A stretch of DNA of 64,000 nt from Gracilaria gracilis (Eukaryota > Rhodophyta > Florideophyceae > Gracilariales > Gracilariaceae), in NCBI GenBank assembly GCA_030374805.1, contig JARGSG010000013.1:806001-870000 (forward strand), read 5' to 3'. Made by a program: the position numbers and the translations under genes. Of the stretch, positions 1-10,609 are shown in pieces. Each line of letters begins with the position of its first letter. Positions within the stretch are counted from its first letter, which is position 1. A model generated the notes under the pieces. That model saw only the letters and a list, made by a program, of their open reading frames with translations, made no database searches and was not told the origin of the DNA.

Positions 1-2130
1 AATGTGGGGACAGGGCGTTCTCTGGTAAACAACAGGACAAGCCCTTTGACTTGACGCCATCAGCTAACTCTTTGGATTTCCTTGCTGACACAAGCAAGGA
101 AAGATTACGATGAGCAACAATCAACAATCGCAAGCTGAAATTTCGTAGTAGAGGATCTTTTCGGGACTGAACTGTATCTCGAAGACAAAGCTGATATCAT
201 CCAACAAGATGAACGTTGGTTAGCGCAACATGAACCTCCTGGGTTCGTCCACCTATGAGATTTGAATTGCTGACAAAGCAACAATTACGGAACGATCAAA
301 TTCAGCAAAGGAGAAGCAGAGGGAGACCGCTACCGCCGTGAAAACTGTACAATGTACAGTGTACATGTGCTTTGTTGGACAAGTGAGCTTGCTTGGTCAG
401 TTTTCTGTGACAATGTTTAGTCAATAACCAATGCATCACTTCAATTATGTTCTATGGCACTCGTGCTCGGGGCTGTAGTTGTGGCATCCTAATGGAATGA
501 GTCATAACTCCTTGACAAACTGTTCGGCATTTTATCATACTTCGAACTCACGTTTACAAAAACGAAATCTTTCCATGTACGTGTGAGTTCGAAATACGAT
601 CATATTGAGATCTTACGGTCAATTATATTCGACGCTGCTATTGTCATAAGGTTGGATTCTGTTAGTCAGAAATCTTCAAGAACATTTTAAAAACGGGCAA
701 CCTAAGAGGACCAACACTTCCGACATAGAATTAAACGATTCCAACGATGAATCATGTTTCCAAGTTGATGACATCCAATATCACAATTCGGACAACTCGA
801 AAGCAAGCATGGACAAGTTTTCCCTGGTCAAACCCAACCGTTGTATAGTCGAAGAGGACCCTGCACGGGTTCGCACGGCAGGCGTGCAAATACAAGTTTG
901 ATTCTACCTTGCAGGAAAACTCTCTCCAAGGGGTGCAACAGAGAAAAAGAGAAACACTTCCATCGTGTAGGAAACAGCTCTTGCAGAGCTGTATATACAC
1001 GCTGTCCATTCCACAACGTGTGATAAAGCAACAACACCCCGTAATTCAGGAGTTATCCATTTGCCCTCGCAGCTCCTCGACGCGATTCTGATTAACTTGC
1101 GGTCATCAACTTAACTTTCCACGATCTTACAGACAATGGGTGCAGCCAAAAATTCCTTAATTCCTAGACTGGAAAGCTCCCGACGAATTGAAACGAAACA
1201 AGTAAACTGCAAAATTCTTTTCAACCAATGAGGTGAGTACATTACCCAGTGTCTTTAGAACTTCAGAAATTCTTGGATGGACCCAATCAAACCATCTCTT
1301 TGACGTTGAGCAGTGGTTACAACCAGTCCATTTCATAAGTCGAACGGTACAACGCTACCTGTAGCGCTCCTAAGGTTATCGCGAAGTGAAGAGCGATCCT
1401 CTTGCCGAAAGTATTAGGGGCTTGTCTGGGAATGGGTCCCATGTCATACAACTTGGAGGAAACGAGATCTAGGGTTAGACATGTACATAGATAAGCTATT
1501 GGGACTTCCGGGAATCAAAGAACGGATGTATTTGAGCATCTGTTACGGTTGGCTCTGCTGCGCCTTGAATCTTTGCTGTCCGCGGCGGGCACACATGGTG
1601 ATGTAATCGCCCGAATCGTTTTTGCAGGCAGGCCGACTCTCTCACCGTTGAGAAACACTGATCACTCGAGGTCATCCGTAGTTTGTTTACATTCAGATGA
1701 TCTTCTTTCTTCGACTCTCCCACTCCGGGGTTAGTTATCTGATCACGAGCCCTCAGAGGGGTTAACAAGGGTTGGTGAATGGGCATGGATCAGGAGCGTA
1801 TTTCTGACTGACTAAATAAGGCCTGGCATGGATACTCTTCACTGTTCTTTACTCAGCCTCGCGCTCGCTATGTACTTTACACTGCTCCACATGTGAGGGA
1901 GAGTTCTCCTAATAGTATAATGGCCATGCAATTTGGCTTAGAAATAACAAAAGTATTCGGATAGGCTGCATTACTTCTTAATATAAGACCCAAATACTGT
2001 ATTTCAAAAGCCCCAGGAATGCAACTGAAGTTTGTGAACTCGTTGTTATTATTTGTGCTTCTTCTTCATATTAATTAATGTATTAATACACTCTCCGACC
2101 CACCTTCGTAATACTGTCTCATAGAGCTAC
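1..2130. other. No gene recognised (anonymous sequence)
   Basis: I see no convincing gene in this stretch. Reading frames are short, overlap on both strands and match no family I know. One run of about 40 sense codons on the plus strand near 155-258 (containing LFGTELYLEDKAD) has a protein-like composition, but it is closed by stops on both sides and could be an old remnant. The rest looks like neutral intergenic DNA or transposon debris too old to name. Confidence 0.5.
536..598. repeat. Imperfect inverted repeat (hairpin)
   Basis: Two arms of about 14 bp, built on TTCGAACTCACG and its complement, lie at 541-552 and 580-593, separated by about 27 bases and matching except for a 2-base bulge. 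This could be a small MITE end pair or an RNA hairpin. There is no other support. Confidence 0.5.
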
Positions 2131-2203
2131 AATAATTATATTTCTCGGTAGTGATATTACCTCACATTGTGAGGTAATATCACTACCGAGAAATATAATT
2201 ATT
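2131..2203. repeat. Perfect palindrome, 35-bp arms
   Basis: The left arm at 2131-2165 and right arm at 2169-2203 are exact reverse complements, with a 3-base centre (ATT) at 2166-2168. The match stops abruptly on both sides. Arms this long without one mismatch imply recent origin (fold-back synthesis, an end-to-end pair of terminal inverted repeats, or inverted joining at a repair site). It lies directly before an AT-rich coding-like fragment, so it may mark the junction of inserted DNA. Confidence 0.9.
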
Positions 2204-2237
2204 ATTGAGGCTCACAAAGACGTTTTTCTTGACCTAG

Positions 2238-2541
2238 ACTATTTCAGAAAAAGATATAAGAAATTTAATAGAAGTTATTCTAACCCTTTCAGAATTTCGT
2301 TACTTAGCAAACGTGGACGATATCAAAACCGAAGCTTTAATTAAACGTAGAATGAAGACTTGGATTGAAGGTGAACCAGATATGCGATTTAGCATTTAGA
2401 GAATGGAGGTTCTTAAATAATTGTAGAATAGGACATGTTCTTTGGGGTAGGTATCTAAGTTTAGAATTAGCAGTAATCAATCAAACATATTTATTAATGG
2501 CTTCTCTTTCTGATGAGTTTATCAAGAAGCGAGTCTCCTAA
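2238..2541 (+). pseudogene. AT-rich broken coding fragment, possibly of organelle or plasmid origin
   Basis: About 100 codons read as continuous protein if one +1 shift near 2390 is allowed. The first part contains LIEVILTLSEFRYLANVDD and KTWIEGEPDMRF; the second continues as AFREWRFLNN and GHVLWGRYLSLELAVI. Composition is clearly more AT-rich than the host genes nearby. The residue pattern looks like a real soluble protein, but I cannot name the family. Being AT-rich, broken and next to a perfect palindrome, it could be organelle or plasmid DNA moved to the nucleus. The last 20 bases overlap the end of the neighbouring minus-strand gene, so the true right edge is probably near 2515. Confidence 0.4.
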
Positions 2542-2953
2542 TACGTGGACATGGTCCGCAGCAAGTACCAAAAGGCCTGCCAAACGAAGGCACAACCCCG
2601 CCGCCTCGACCTTGGCCTTCGCCCCCGCCCAAGACGCATGTGGGAACGAGGCCATTACCGATTGGCTCAAACTGAACAGAAGCCGGTACCGCAGAGATTT
2701 CGTTGTGGATCACGACGGCGCGATGAGACAAGACATAGAGCTTCGTACCTGGTTGATACGTAGCGTGATAGAGGGAAGTTGCCCTTGATGACTGTTGATC
2801 GGTGAGAGTTCCGCCAAGGCACGATACGCGAACGCCGTTTTCTAGCGTGCAAATCGGCGTTGAATCGTGGGTGCAGGTGATCAGCTCAGATGCAGAAAGA
2901 TGCAGGAGACTTAGGAGGATCACCGCGAAAAGTAGTAAGCCGTTCATCTTCAT
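2522..2953 (-). CDS. Small secreted cysteine protein
   Basis: 143 residues beginning MKMNGLLLFAVILLSLLHLS: two Lys/Met residues, a long Leu-rich core and an Ala-Ser-Glu cleavage context, a textbook secretory signal peptide. I chose this inner ATG because the longer frame upstream would put the TATA-like element inside the coding sequence. The mature protein has a compact Cys region (C-x7-C-x9-C, with ENGVRVSC closing it) and then a stretch around GTKLYVLSHR. It ends in a Gly/Arg-rich tail with a CCGPC cluster. No catalytic motif is visible, so it is likely a cell-wall or extracellular protein. The Cys spacing and the later G-x-x-Y-V/I-L/I-x-x-R pattern resemble the secreted protein at 59667-60197, suggesting one host family. 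No intron is needed. Confidence 0.7.
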   Translation of the reverse strand: MKMNGLLLFAVILLSLLHLSASELITCTHDSTPICTLENGVRVSCLGGTLTDQQSSRATSLYHATYQPGTKLYVLSHRAVVIHNEISAVPASVQFEPIGNGLVPTCVLGGGEGQGRGGGVVPSFGRPFGTCCGPCPRIRRLAS

Positions 2954-3020
2954 GATGGCCGGAGACAACTGCAAGTACGGGGGACGTCGATGTGAGGGTA
3001 CGAAAGCAAGCCATGGTATC

Positions 3021-3028
3021 TTAAATAG
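3021..3028 (-). promoter_or_regulatory. TATA-like element for the secreted-protein gene
   Basis: On the minus strand this reads CTATTTAA, about 70 bases upstream of the chosen ATG at 2953. With initiation some 30 bases downstream, the leader would be about 40 bases. The position supports the inner start codon. Confidence 0.4.
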
Positions 3029-3059
3029 TGTCATTGACTTCCCTTTCTCTTGTCCACAC

Positions 3060-4480
3060 TGAATGCTAGTTCTCGATGATGCTTCTCTGCCACCAGTGCT
3101 ACAACAGCTAAATGCACGGCCCGTAACCGGTTAATAGTAAGGAGCATCAAGTTGTGCTTCCGATATTCGGTGACGTCGAGAGTCGGAATACATTGCTTGG
3201 TGCTTTGAGCTTATTTTCACCATTTGGAGCACTTGTCATTTGTTCCTCTGCCACCCATCGAAGACAAGTTCCCACACACTCTAATCTTCACCGTTCTACG
3301 GTTACGTCGTACCACATTTGCTGGTCGTCGCTGGAAGGTCGTTGAAACGCACTACGGCTCTCTCCGAGCAAGAGGAACATGAAAGCGAGGGAAGACTGGA
3401 TTAGCTGACAGTATGTATCTACGTTGTCAACAATACATTTCTACATTTGTTGTAAGCACGTCTGTTTTCTTGAAGAAGAGGGGCTTACTCAGGATCCATT
3501 CCACGCTGCCGCTGCATGCGCGCACTGGGATCGGTTTGAACGATGGTCAACGTTGGCCCACAAAACGACAGAAAGAACCAAAGGAAAGTTACGCTCAGAA
3601 ATGCTTGACGGTATAGCATCTGTTTCTCATTCACCACCTCTCTGTTGCTCGTACCAAGGGTACGTATCTGGCTCCCTTATCGATAACTAAGTCCAAGACT
3701 TTCACTTGATGGATTACAACAACTTTTCAGCAAGCCCGACCAAGTCAATTAGTGGTGAAGATCAGCCGTTGTGTATCAGCATTGAAACGTTAAGGAAAAG
3801 TGGGTTTTAGGATATACAAGTTACGGGGCTTTTACATTAGTTTTCTCGCTTTTAGATGTGCCAGCAGACATCCAGGGATACGTAAAAAGCGGTATACGAC
3901 TAAGTCGAAGTGGGCTACCATAAAGTTTGGGGATCAAAACTCTTCTCAAAAGTCGAAACGAAAATATGATTGTTGTTCTTATGGTAATAGTTTTGCCGTA
4001 ATCAATTTGTTTTCGAATATATACCATTTTCAAGTACATTATTTTATTTAATTAACCAAGTAGTTAATAATCAAGTAATTCTATTGTTTCGCTTTGGTTC
4101 TGTCGTTTAGCGATATGTACCGTTTTTGGGGGTAGGAGAGTGGTTCAGAATAAACGGAATTCACAAGACAACAGAATTGTCTGAGTTGACGCCCACCCCA
4201 AGGATTAAGCTCCTTCCTAAATAACTGCGCCATAAACCTTGTAATAACTGTGCCATAAACTTTGTTATCGATTGGTCTTAATGCTACTTTGTCACTTGCT
4301 CTTTACCAGAAATGTCTAACCAAAACATTCACATCACTGAGTTTGTAACTTCTTCTAATCTTTTTGTCCTCTTTGGAATCCCCTTATCTCCCAGGGCAGC
4401 CTTAGAGCATGCACGATTGGGTGAAAATTGCACTCACACCGGAACAGAGTTCGAAATCAGAATGGAAACTTATGTAGACC
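3060..4480. other. Intergenic, no gene recognised
   Basis: Only short frames on both strands, none with a recognisable domain or signal peptide. The AT-rich part at about 4030-4100 precedes the convergent end of the decarboxylase gene. A short tandem duplication lies at 4218-4264. Confidence 0.5.
4218..4264. repeat. Tandem duplication of a 23-24 base unit
   Basis: The unit AATAACTGYGCCATAAAC occurs twice in tandem with only pyrimidine-to-pyrimidine differences. It lies downstream of the stop codon of the decarboxylase gene on the minus strand. No function is evident. Confidence 0.7.
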
Positions 4481-4482
4481 GT

Positions 4483-6387
4483 CTAGAAAATGCCTGCAGG
4501 TGGCCAACTTGGGCTTTCTGTCTCGTCATCTCCTACGCGGGCCATGCTAGTGTCCAGTGCGGACGGACAGTCTTGTTTTGGCACAATCACCTCCACGACG
4601 AAATTCGAATCTTCATCCATCCTAATTTTTTCCAAGCAGTTGATCAACTCAGAGGAAGTTGAAGCTTTCAATCCTACACCCCCTCCAAAAGTTGCAGGAA
4701 TGTTGCTAAACTCCCAGGAGGGAAGGACGTTATATCTGTAGAAATTGTTGAGTAGTTCCTTCTTGTATGATTTCCGGGGTTTTCGAAAGGGGTTGGGATT
4801 AACGACATACTGCTCAACACCGTACAATCGATTCGCCATTATGAAAACTACCGTGTTATGCCCAAGTGCAATTTGGTCAGAAACAGCTTGACAATTCTGT
4901 TGGAAGGCACCGTCTCCGACAATAACAATCACACGTTTCCCTGGTCGAGCACATTTGACTCCCGTCGCCGCAGCAATAGAGTGGCCAATGGAAAGCCATG
5001 AAGCTTGCGCAACGAAGCCGTCTTGACTCGGAATGTGGAGATGAAATGCTCCAGTGAGCGAAAAGCCCACATCGGCCACGACTATGTCATTGTCGGTGAG
5101 CCACGGCGATAAGCATGAGAAGAACTGGTTAAAGGTGATTCCATCCGTGTTTTCCGCTGCTGGATACTCTGGGTACAGTATTCCAGGTTTAACTGCTTGA
5201 AGCGGAAGTTTGGATAGCTCTCCAGAATCTTCGTTAGAGAAGCACTTAAGTTCGTTTGTCAGTCTTTCAATGTATGCTCCAAGATCAACCGCAGGAAAGT
5301 ACCGGGACGCCACGCGAGCATAATTGTTTGTTACAAACACCCTTCCCTCAGAAAAAATCGATTCATTTCCGTTCTCAATTCCAGTCAACCAAGTTCCAAG
5401 AGCGATTAGTACACCATCGTCCCCAACAAGGTCTTCAATCTCGTCGTTGCTCAACCACAAAGTGCCTTGATAAAACTTGTTGTCTTCTGAAAGCACAGCC
5501 TTGCTGGATGGGGATGTTACGTAACCAATTACCTCGCTCACGTTGCATGTAGCGTTGTTACACGCGTCAAGAAGAGAAACAAGTCGTTCTTGGAGACCAT
5601 ATCGATTAATTTCTGGGCCAGCCCAAAAGACAGCCTTCCTGGCTCTTCGCAACAAACTCATAGTTTCCTGAACTGCACCTTGTGCTTCGCTGACTGTCAT
5701 GAGTGCAGAGGCACCAGAGACTATGCTTCCCTTCGGAAAGGGACATCTAACGCGCCAAACGTTTTCTACAACTTCCAGATACACAGGCTTCTTCGTAGTC
5801 ACTAGTGCGGTGAGGACAGAGTCAATTTGAAATGCACCTTGGACTCCATTTGTGATTCGCTCGGCCGCAACAGTAATGGGGCGATACATTTGAATGTCGA
5901 CAAGTCTATGCGAGGTTGAATGTGCACTTAAAATCCCTTCATGCGTCTCAAGGCTATCTTGTTTAGTAGTCGGAGCTCCATTGATGAGAATGATAGGAAC
6001 TTGTTCCGCGTAAGCACCAGCTATGGTGTTGAGAACGGAAAACGAACCAACACCATACGTGACGAACACGGCTCCTATTCCATTGAATCGGGCGTAACCA
6101 TCAGCTGCAAATCCAGCACACATTTCGTTGGCGCTTCCTGAAATTGTTATCGATGAGAGTTCATTCTCCAAAATGGAATTGAGGAACGGGGCTACATAGT
6201 TCCCTGCAACCCCAAACATGCGGCCCAGCTTCAGCTGCTCCAGGCGTTTCTCGAGATAGCTTGCAATTGTGCAGTAAGGTGACATTGTAGAATTGGCTGG
6301 AATGAGCAATGGAGATAATAGAGACGAAGACTTAAGTAGCTTCGATGAATCGGGAGACGAAGGTGTTTGAAGGAGCAATCCATTCAT
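4483..6387 (-). CDS. Thiamine-diphosphate-dependent 2-oxo-acid decarboxylase (pyruvate/indolepyruvate decarboxylase-like)
   Basis: 634 residues, intronless. Residues about 36-200 form the pyrimidine-binding domain, with the cofactor-activating Glu in SANEMCAGFAADGYAR and then TYGVGSFSVLN and ILINGAP. A central domain follows. The C-terminal diphosphate domain has GDGAFQQNCQAVSDQ and ends its cofactor motif at MANRLYGVEQ. The enzyme should decarboxylate a 2-oxo acid (pyruvate, phenylpyruvate or indolepyruvate) to an aldehyde. Residues that define classic pyruvate decarboxylase are altered: the Asp of GDFN/GDYN reads GNY, and the His-His pair region reads ILSAHSTSH, so substrate and chemistry may differ. 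The first 34 residues are rich in Ser and Leu and lack acidic residues apart from one Asp, so they could be an organelle-targeting leader. The domain proper begins at the second Met (MSPYCTIASYLEKRL), a possible alternative start. It stands alone with no operon-like partner. Confidence 0.88.
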   Translation of the reverse strand: MNGLLLQTPSSPDSSKLLKSSSLLSPLLIPANSTMSPYCTIASYLEKRLEQLKLGRMFGVAGNYVAPFLNSILENELSSITISGSANEMCAGFAADGYARFNGIGAVFVTYGVGSFSVLNTIAGAYAEQVPIILINGAPTTKQDSLETHEGILSAHSTSHRLVDIQMYRPITVAAERITNGVQGAFQIDSVLTALVTTKKPVYLEVVENVWRVRCPFPKGSIVSGASALMTVSEAQGAVQETMSLLRRARKAVFWAGPEINRYGLQERLVSLLDACNNATCNVSEVIGYVTSPSSKAVLSEDNKFYQGTLWLSNDEIEDLVGDDGVLIALGTWLTGIENGNESIFSEGRVFVTNNYARVASRYFPAVDLGAYIERLTNELKCFSNEDSGELSKLPLQAVKPGILYPEYPAAENTDGITFNQFFSCLSPWLTDNDIVVADVGFSLTGAFHLHIPSQDGFVAQASWLSIGHSIAAATGVKCARPGKRVIVIVGDGAFQQNCQAVSDQIALGHNTVVFIMANRLYGVEQYVVNPNPFRKPRKSYKKELLNNFYRYNVLPSWEFSNIPATFGGGVGLKASTSSELINCLEKIRMDEDSNFVVEVIVPKQDCPSALDTSMARVGDDETESPSWPPAGIF

Positions 6388-7088
6388 TCACAAACCATCC
6401 TGAGGGATTGTTGCCACAAATGGCATTGTTTATCCCATCGTTATCAGTTCGTATGGAGGCGCTTTGAATTATCCGAGAAGGGGAACCGTGATGGTTGTTC
6501 TGCTTCTACATTAATTTTGGGGTGCCGGACTGGGAATTGTTGAGTCTGATGTGGGAATCTCTAGTGTCTCAAATGACCTCATACGAGGTCAGTTTTCAAC
6601 GGAAGCTTTTGAAGTAAATGTTTCTGCTTTTCTGAATAAGTATTTTTCCTTTCATCCTCTAACGTCTCATTATTGATGGCGGTAACGAAGAAAGTGGATT
6701 TTATGTAAACAAAAATCGTCGCCCTTCACTTCTCACCCATCAATCTACTTACCGCAATGCGATGGATGTTGGTTGAAGACTTTCCAAATCTCAAAATTTG
6801 AAAAGTCTTTGCAAATATGGCTAAAAGTAATTTATTGATTGTTTTATGTCGGCCCCATATAAGGTCTGCGCATTAGTCCACTACCTTGTACAGTATAGAG
6901 CTTCATACTTATTATTAATTTTTTCACAAATTTTTGTTTCGCAATCTTCCAGTTTTATTTGAGTTGAAGAAAATCGCTTGCGGTAAATTGAGGCACTGCG
7001 AAAACTGTCACAGAACCCCGCTTGGTCACAGTCCTTTCACTGGGGAAGATCTACCCACTTGGCGGGAGGATATTGGTGAGTTTTGAAG
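6388..7088. other. Upstream region of the decarboxylase gene; nothing else seen
   Basis: About 700 bases between the decarboxylase start and the left end of gypsy element A. No frame of note and no clear TATA box close to the ATG. It presumably holds the promoter of the minus-strand gene. Confidence 0.4.
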
Positions 7089-7288
7089 TGCAACGCTTTC
7101 CTTGAGGCATTCCCGCGACTTTGTTATTTTCCGACATCGCCTGGGTTAATTATGACCATTCACGATGACCTCGTTGGTAGATGGAACACGTGAGACACAT
7201 CAGAGTCCATAAAGTTGGCGACACATTGCTGGTAATTTTGCACACTTTATGACAGTACTCTAGATTATTATAATATTTGCTGTGCAGT
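7089..7288 (+). repeat. 5' LTR of gypsy A, first part
   Basis: This aligns with the first 200 bases of the 3' LTR at 22336. It stops exactly where the copia element begins, and the rest of the LTR resumes at 11969. Confidence 0.88.
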
Positions 7289-7569
7289 TTTAAATCCATC
7301 GACATGAAATCAATACGTATTTTGTGAAGCTACGGTGTCAAGGTAGATACAAAGCAACGATAATCAGTCAGCAACAAACGCTGGGCTCTCTTCTTGCTGA
7401 GCTTTTGTTTCTTTTCTTAACTGCGTCGCCTCTCTCCTGTTCTTTCTAGCTAATGCCTTGGCTAAGTTTTGTGCCCAGTCAAAGTTTGTCCTCGTACCGG
7501 CTTTCAACGGTCGCTTACAGAGCTGTCAGATTCTGTTCAATTTAATTCGAAGTCTTCTACTTTCTCACA
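7289..7569 (-). repeat. 3' LTR of the copia element
   Basis: It aligns along its length with 11684-11968, sharing for example CAACAAACGCTGGGCTCTCT. It is immediately preceded on the minus strand by the purine-rich run AAGAAAAG, a polypurine tract. Confidence 0.88.
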
Positions 7570-7746
7570 CTTTTCTTAGTCATTGTAGTAACATGCAATG
7601 ACCCACTTCCAAGTATTGCTCTCTAGCTCAAAGCTCCTGTGACACGTACAATGTAGCATTCCAGAAAAAGCAATATGATTCAGTAAACGTTGCGAGTTTG
7701 GGTTTTGTTTTGTCAATTCATCTGCTATATTTGCTTTAACTTGTAT

Positions 7747-10365
7747 CTATCTCAAGACTTCAATATAGTTTGATCCAAACGAATCAAAAATGCGCTGCAC
7801 GGTCTGCAGTGATCTGTACTCCCGTCCTTCATGGAGAGTAGTTATTGTATCTAATAAACCTTTCGAATCGACCATAAGCATGTGCATAACCTCATCATTT
7901 GGAGCAATTGATTTCAGCGCCGACTTGATAAAGAAGCCACGATCATCTGCTTCTGTGCAGGTAAGGATCGCAGCGCCATAAGATGAATGACTTACTCTGC
8001 GCTGTTTGCTACTATTCCAATCAATTAGGTGGTAGGTAGTCGAGTCATTCTCCTTCCTTCTATATCGTATTTCTGTGACCAAACCAGTCTGACCGTAGTG
8101 CTGTGACGACGTTACATTAAAAGCTGCATCTGAAAACGTAACAACTTCGGCCCTATCTACAGGCCCTGGAGGCTTCTTAAATCTGATCATCGGTCTAAGG
8201 CTCCTAAGCTCCATTAACGCTTTGTTGGCCTCGAACAATTCAGATATCTTAAGATTCGCAATTCTCTGCTGCATACGAGATCCCAAAAGAGATGCTTGTG
8301 GCAGGGCTCCCATTCCAAGCCATATCAGCTCACCTGCCAATCGCCCGTACATTGCCACTTCATACTTGTCAGCAATCATCTGTGGTGCTGCTCTGCGTGT
8401 CTTTTTGATTCTTATTCTGTTCACACCGGACATGTACTCCTGCATGCATATTGTCACATCTCCCTCGACTGTACGTCTTATCGTGCATCCATTAACCTTA
8501 ATTTCTTCATCAATAACTACCTTGCGCACTGCAAATCGTTCTGTGACCTCCAGAGAGAATTCATTCATGGCTTCTGTCGTCCCGCACAGAAACAAATCAT
8601 CTGTGAGCTTAGCAAGAAATAACTTGACGCGTCCATTCTTATGATTCCTCCTGTAAAGCTGGCTCACTCCGAATACTCTCTCAAAACCTGCCTTATCTAA
8701 TAGCCATTCTTCAAAGATCTTTGCTCATTGTCGTCCCGCTTCGCTGATACCGTAGGGGAGCTTCACAAGCTTCCAAATGTTGGATCGATCTCCTGTCCAT
8801 TCTGGCGGTGGTCGAACAAATAGGTCTCTTGTGATCGGTCCGCTCTGAAGGTAAGCGCCTTTTATATCGATGCATCCAATCTTGGAGGATAGGAATGTAG
8901 AAAGAGAGAGCATCAGCCGTATGATATCAAATTGCGCATTAGCAGAATCGTTTCTGATATTTCCCTTATCACGATCGCGGTTTCCATGTGGGCATAGCCG
9001 AGCTTTCAGTCGCTTCTGATCCTTCTCTTCTGTCCTCCCTTTGTATACCACGTGTGAACCGATCACGATAGCGTCAATGGGTACCTCGGCCTCAGGTACC
9101 TCAATATATGCGTCTTTCCATGCATTGTCAATTTCGTCCTTCAGTGCCTTATCTATTATCCACTGCGGCGCACAATCCGTACGTCTTCGAGTCACTTGTC
9201 CATTGCCTGTGACGTTTTGGATGTCACCCAGGACTCTTTGCTCGTCCGATTGTACGTCAAATACAGCTTCGACAGAACTGTTATTCCCATTCTCATCTCC
9301 TATGTCCAATGTAGGATTTCCACAAACTCTCTTAGAAAAAAACCACCTTCTTGAGTCAGGGGTACTGTGTTTGGGTGCGATTTCATCGTCAATTTCTGGT
9401 CCAAACACCTCCAGCATTACCTGATCTAACTGATTATTCGTCATATCAGAAGTATCCTGGGGCTCCTCATTTAGGCATGGTTCATTTTCGGGCTCATCTG
9501 TTTCACTGTTGTTGACAGAGCCCGCGTGTGGAGAGTCTTCTGAAATCATATCCTCAAGAACACCAGTCTGTAGCTCTCTGGCCAGGACACCTTCTGGTGC
9601 CAGTCTTACGTGTTCTCGGGCAACTGTCGTTGGAGGGCCTCTGTTCGATCTCCTGCACTTAACAAAGAACAGTGCAGATTCTATGACGGTAGCTTGGATC
9701 CATCGAACAGGATCATTCTGCTTAGAGGTATTATAGTACACCCATATTCGTGCTCCTGGCTTAATTATGTCATGGAACACAATGTGACGAGATCTCGACC
9801 TCATAAGCTTCTGTAGAGCTCTAGTAGCAGACATTCCTTTCTGTGCTTCCAGCAAGTCTGGAGGGACTCGATTCGTCGGTATGCCGAGTAGAGAAGGGCT
9901 GTAGCCTCTAGACAGCTGAAAAGTGCTTATTAAAGAGTTTCCATGAAACATGTTTGTCAAAAATGAGGCTCTGGCGACTAAAGTATGTGGGGATGCATTC
10001 GTGGTCTCCCGGGATATTCGATCCAGAACAATCTTGAATAAGCCATTGTTGCGCTCTACCTTTCCGTTCTTTGAAGATGAGCGCGAAGGTTTCACCTGCA
10101 CGTTGATATTGTGCGCTGACAAAAACTTTGTCAATACCGGTCAGGTGAACTCGGGGTCAGCGCTAAAGAACTTCGGGGCACCATGATGGTAAAGCCATTC
10201 TGATTCGAGCTTATTGGTCATCTCTTCGGCGTCTCTCTTTGAAACGATGCATCTCTCACCATAGTTAGTACGGAGGTCAACTATATTCAACACCTCAAAC
10301 TTTTCGCCTCTAATGTAGACAGTCACAAAGTCCGCTTCTAGCGAGCTGCTGAAAGCTTCATTCAC
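7747..10365 (-). pseudogene. Copia pol region (integrase, RT, RNase H), fossil
   Basis: Going along the minus strand, the integrase core begins near 10365 (VLNIVDLRTNYGERC, then a GAPKFFSADPEF segment). The rest of integrase and a spacer follow. Next is the copia RT segment with CIDIKGAYLQ and VRPPPEW, then an RT/RNase H part with LFLAKLTDDLFLCG. Integrase upstream of RT marks Ty1/copia. The frame is interrupted. Confidence 0.85.
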
Positions 10366-10609
10366 ATGACTAATTCAAAAGGTAGGACAGTTGGCATTCC
10401 ATTGACATCATTGATCGTGAGGTACCATGAACATACTACGATCTTGGGATTGGCAGCCGCCGTACCCCAGCTATGGTAGTAAACATCGCGCGGTGGTTCT
10501 AATTGCAATTCACAACCAAGAGCGTCGCAAACGCGCGCGGCCTCGAGTATCCCTCAAGTGGAGGTTGGAGCTCCTTCATCCAGCACGGGGTTAATATCAG
10601 GGTGGAGCT

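Noticed and set aside
752-1091. Overlapping small frames on both strands
   Set aside because: Mutually overlapping, no motif, no signal peptide, and lengths expected by chance.
3154-3690. Short plus-strand frames (63-88 codons) as host genes
   Set aside because: No conserved motif, no promoter and no start context. Adjacent frames overlap with equal claim.
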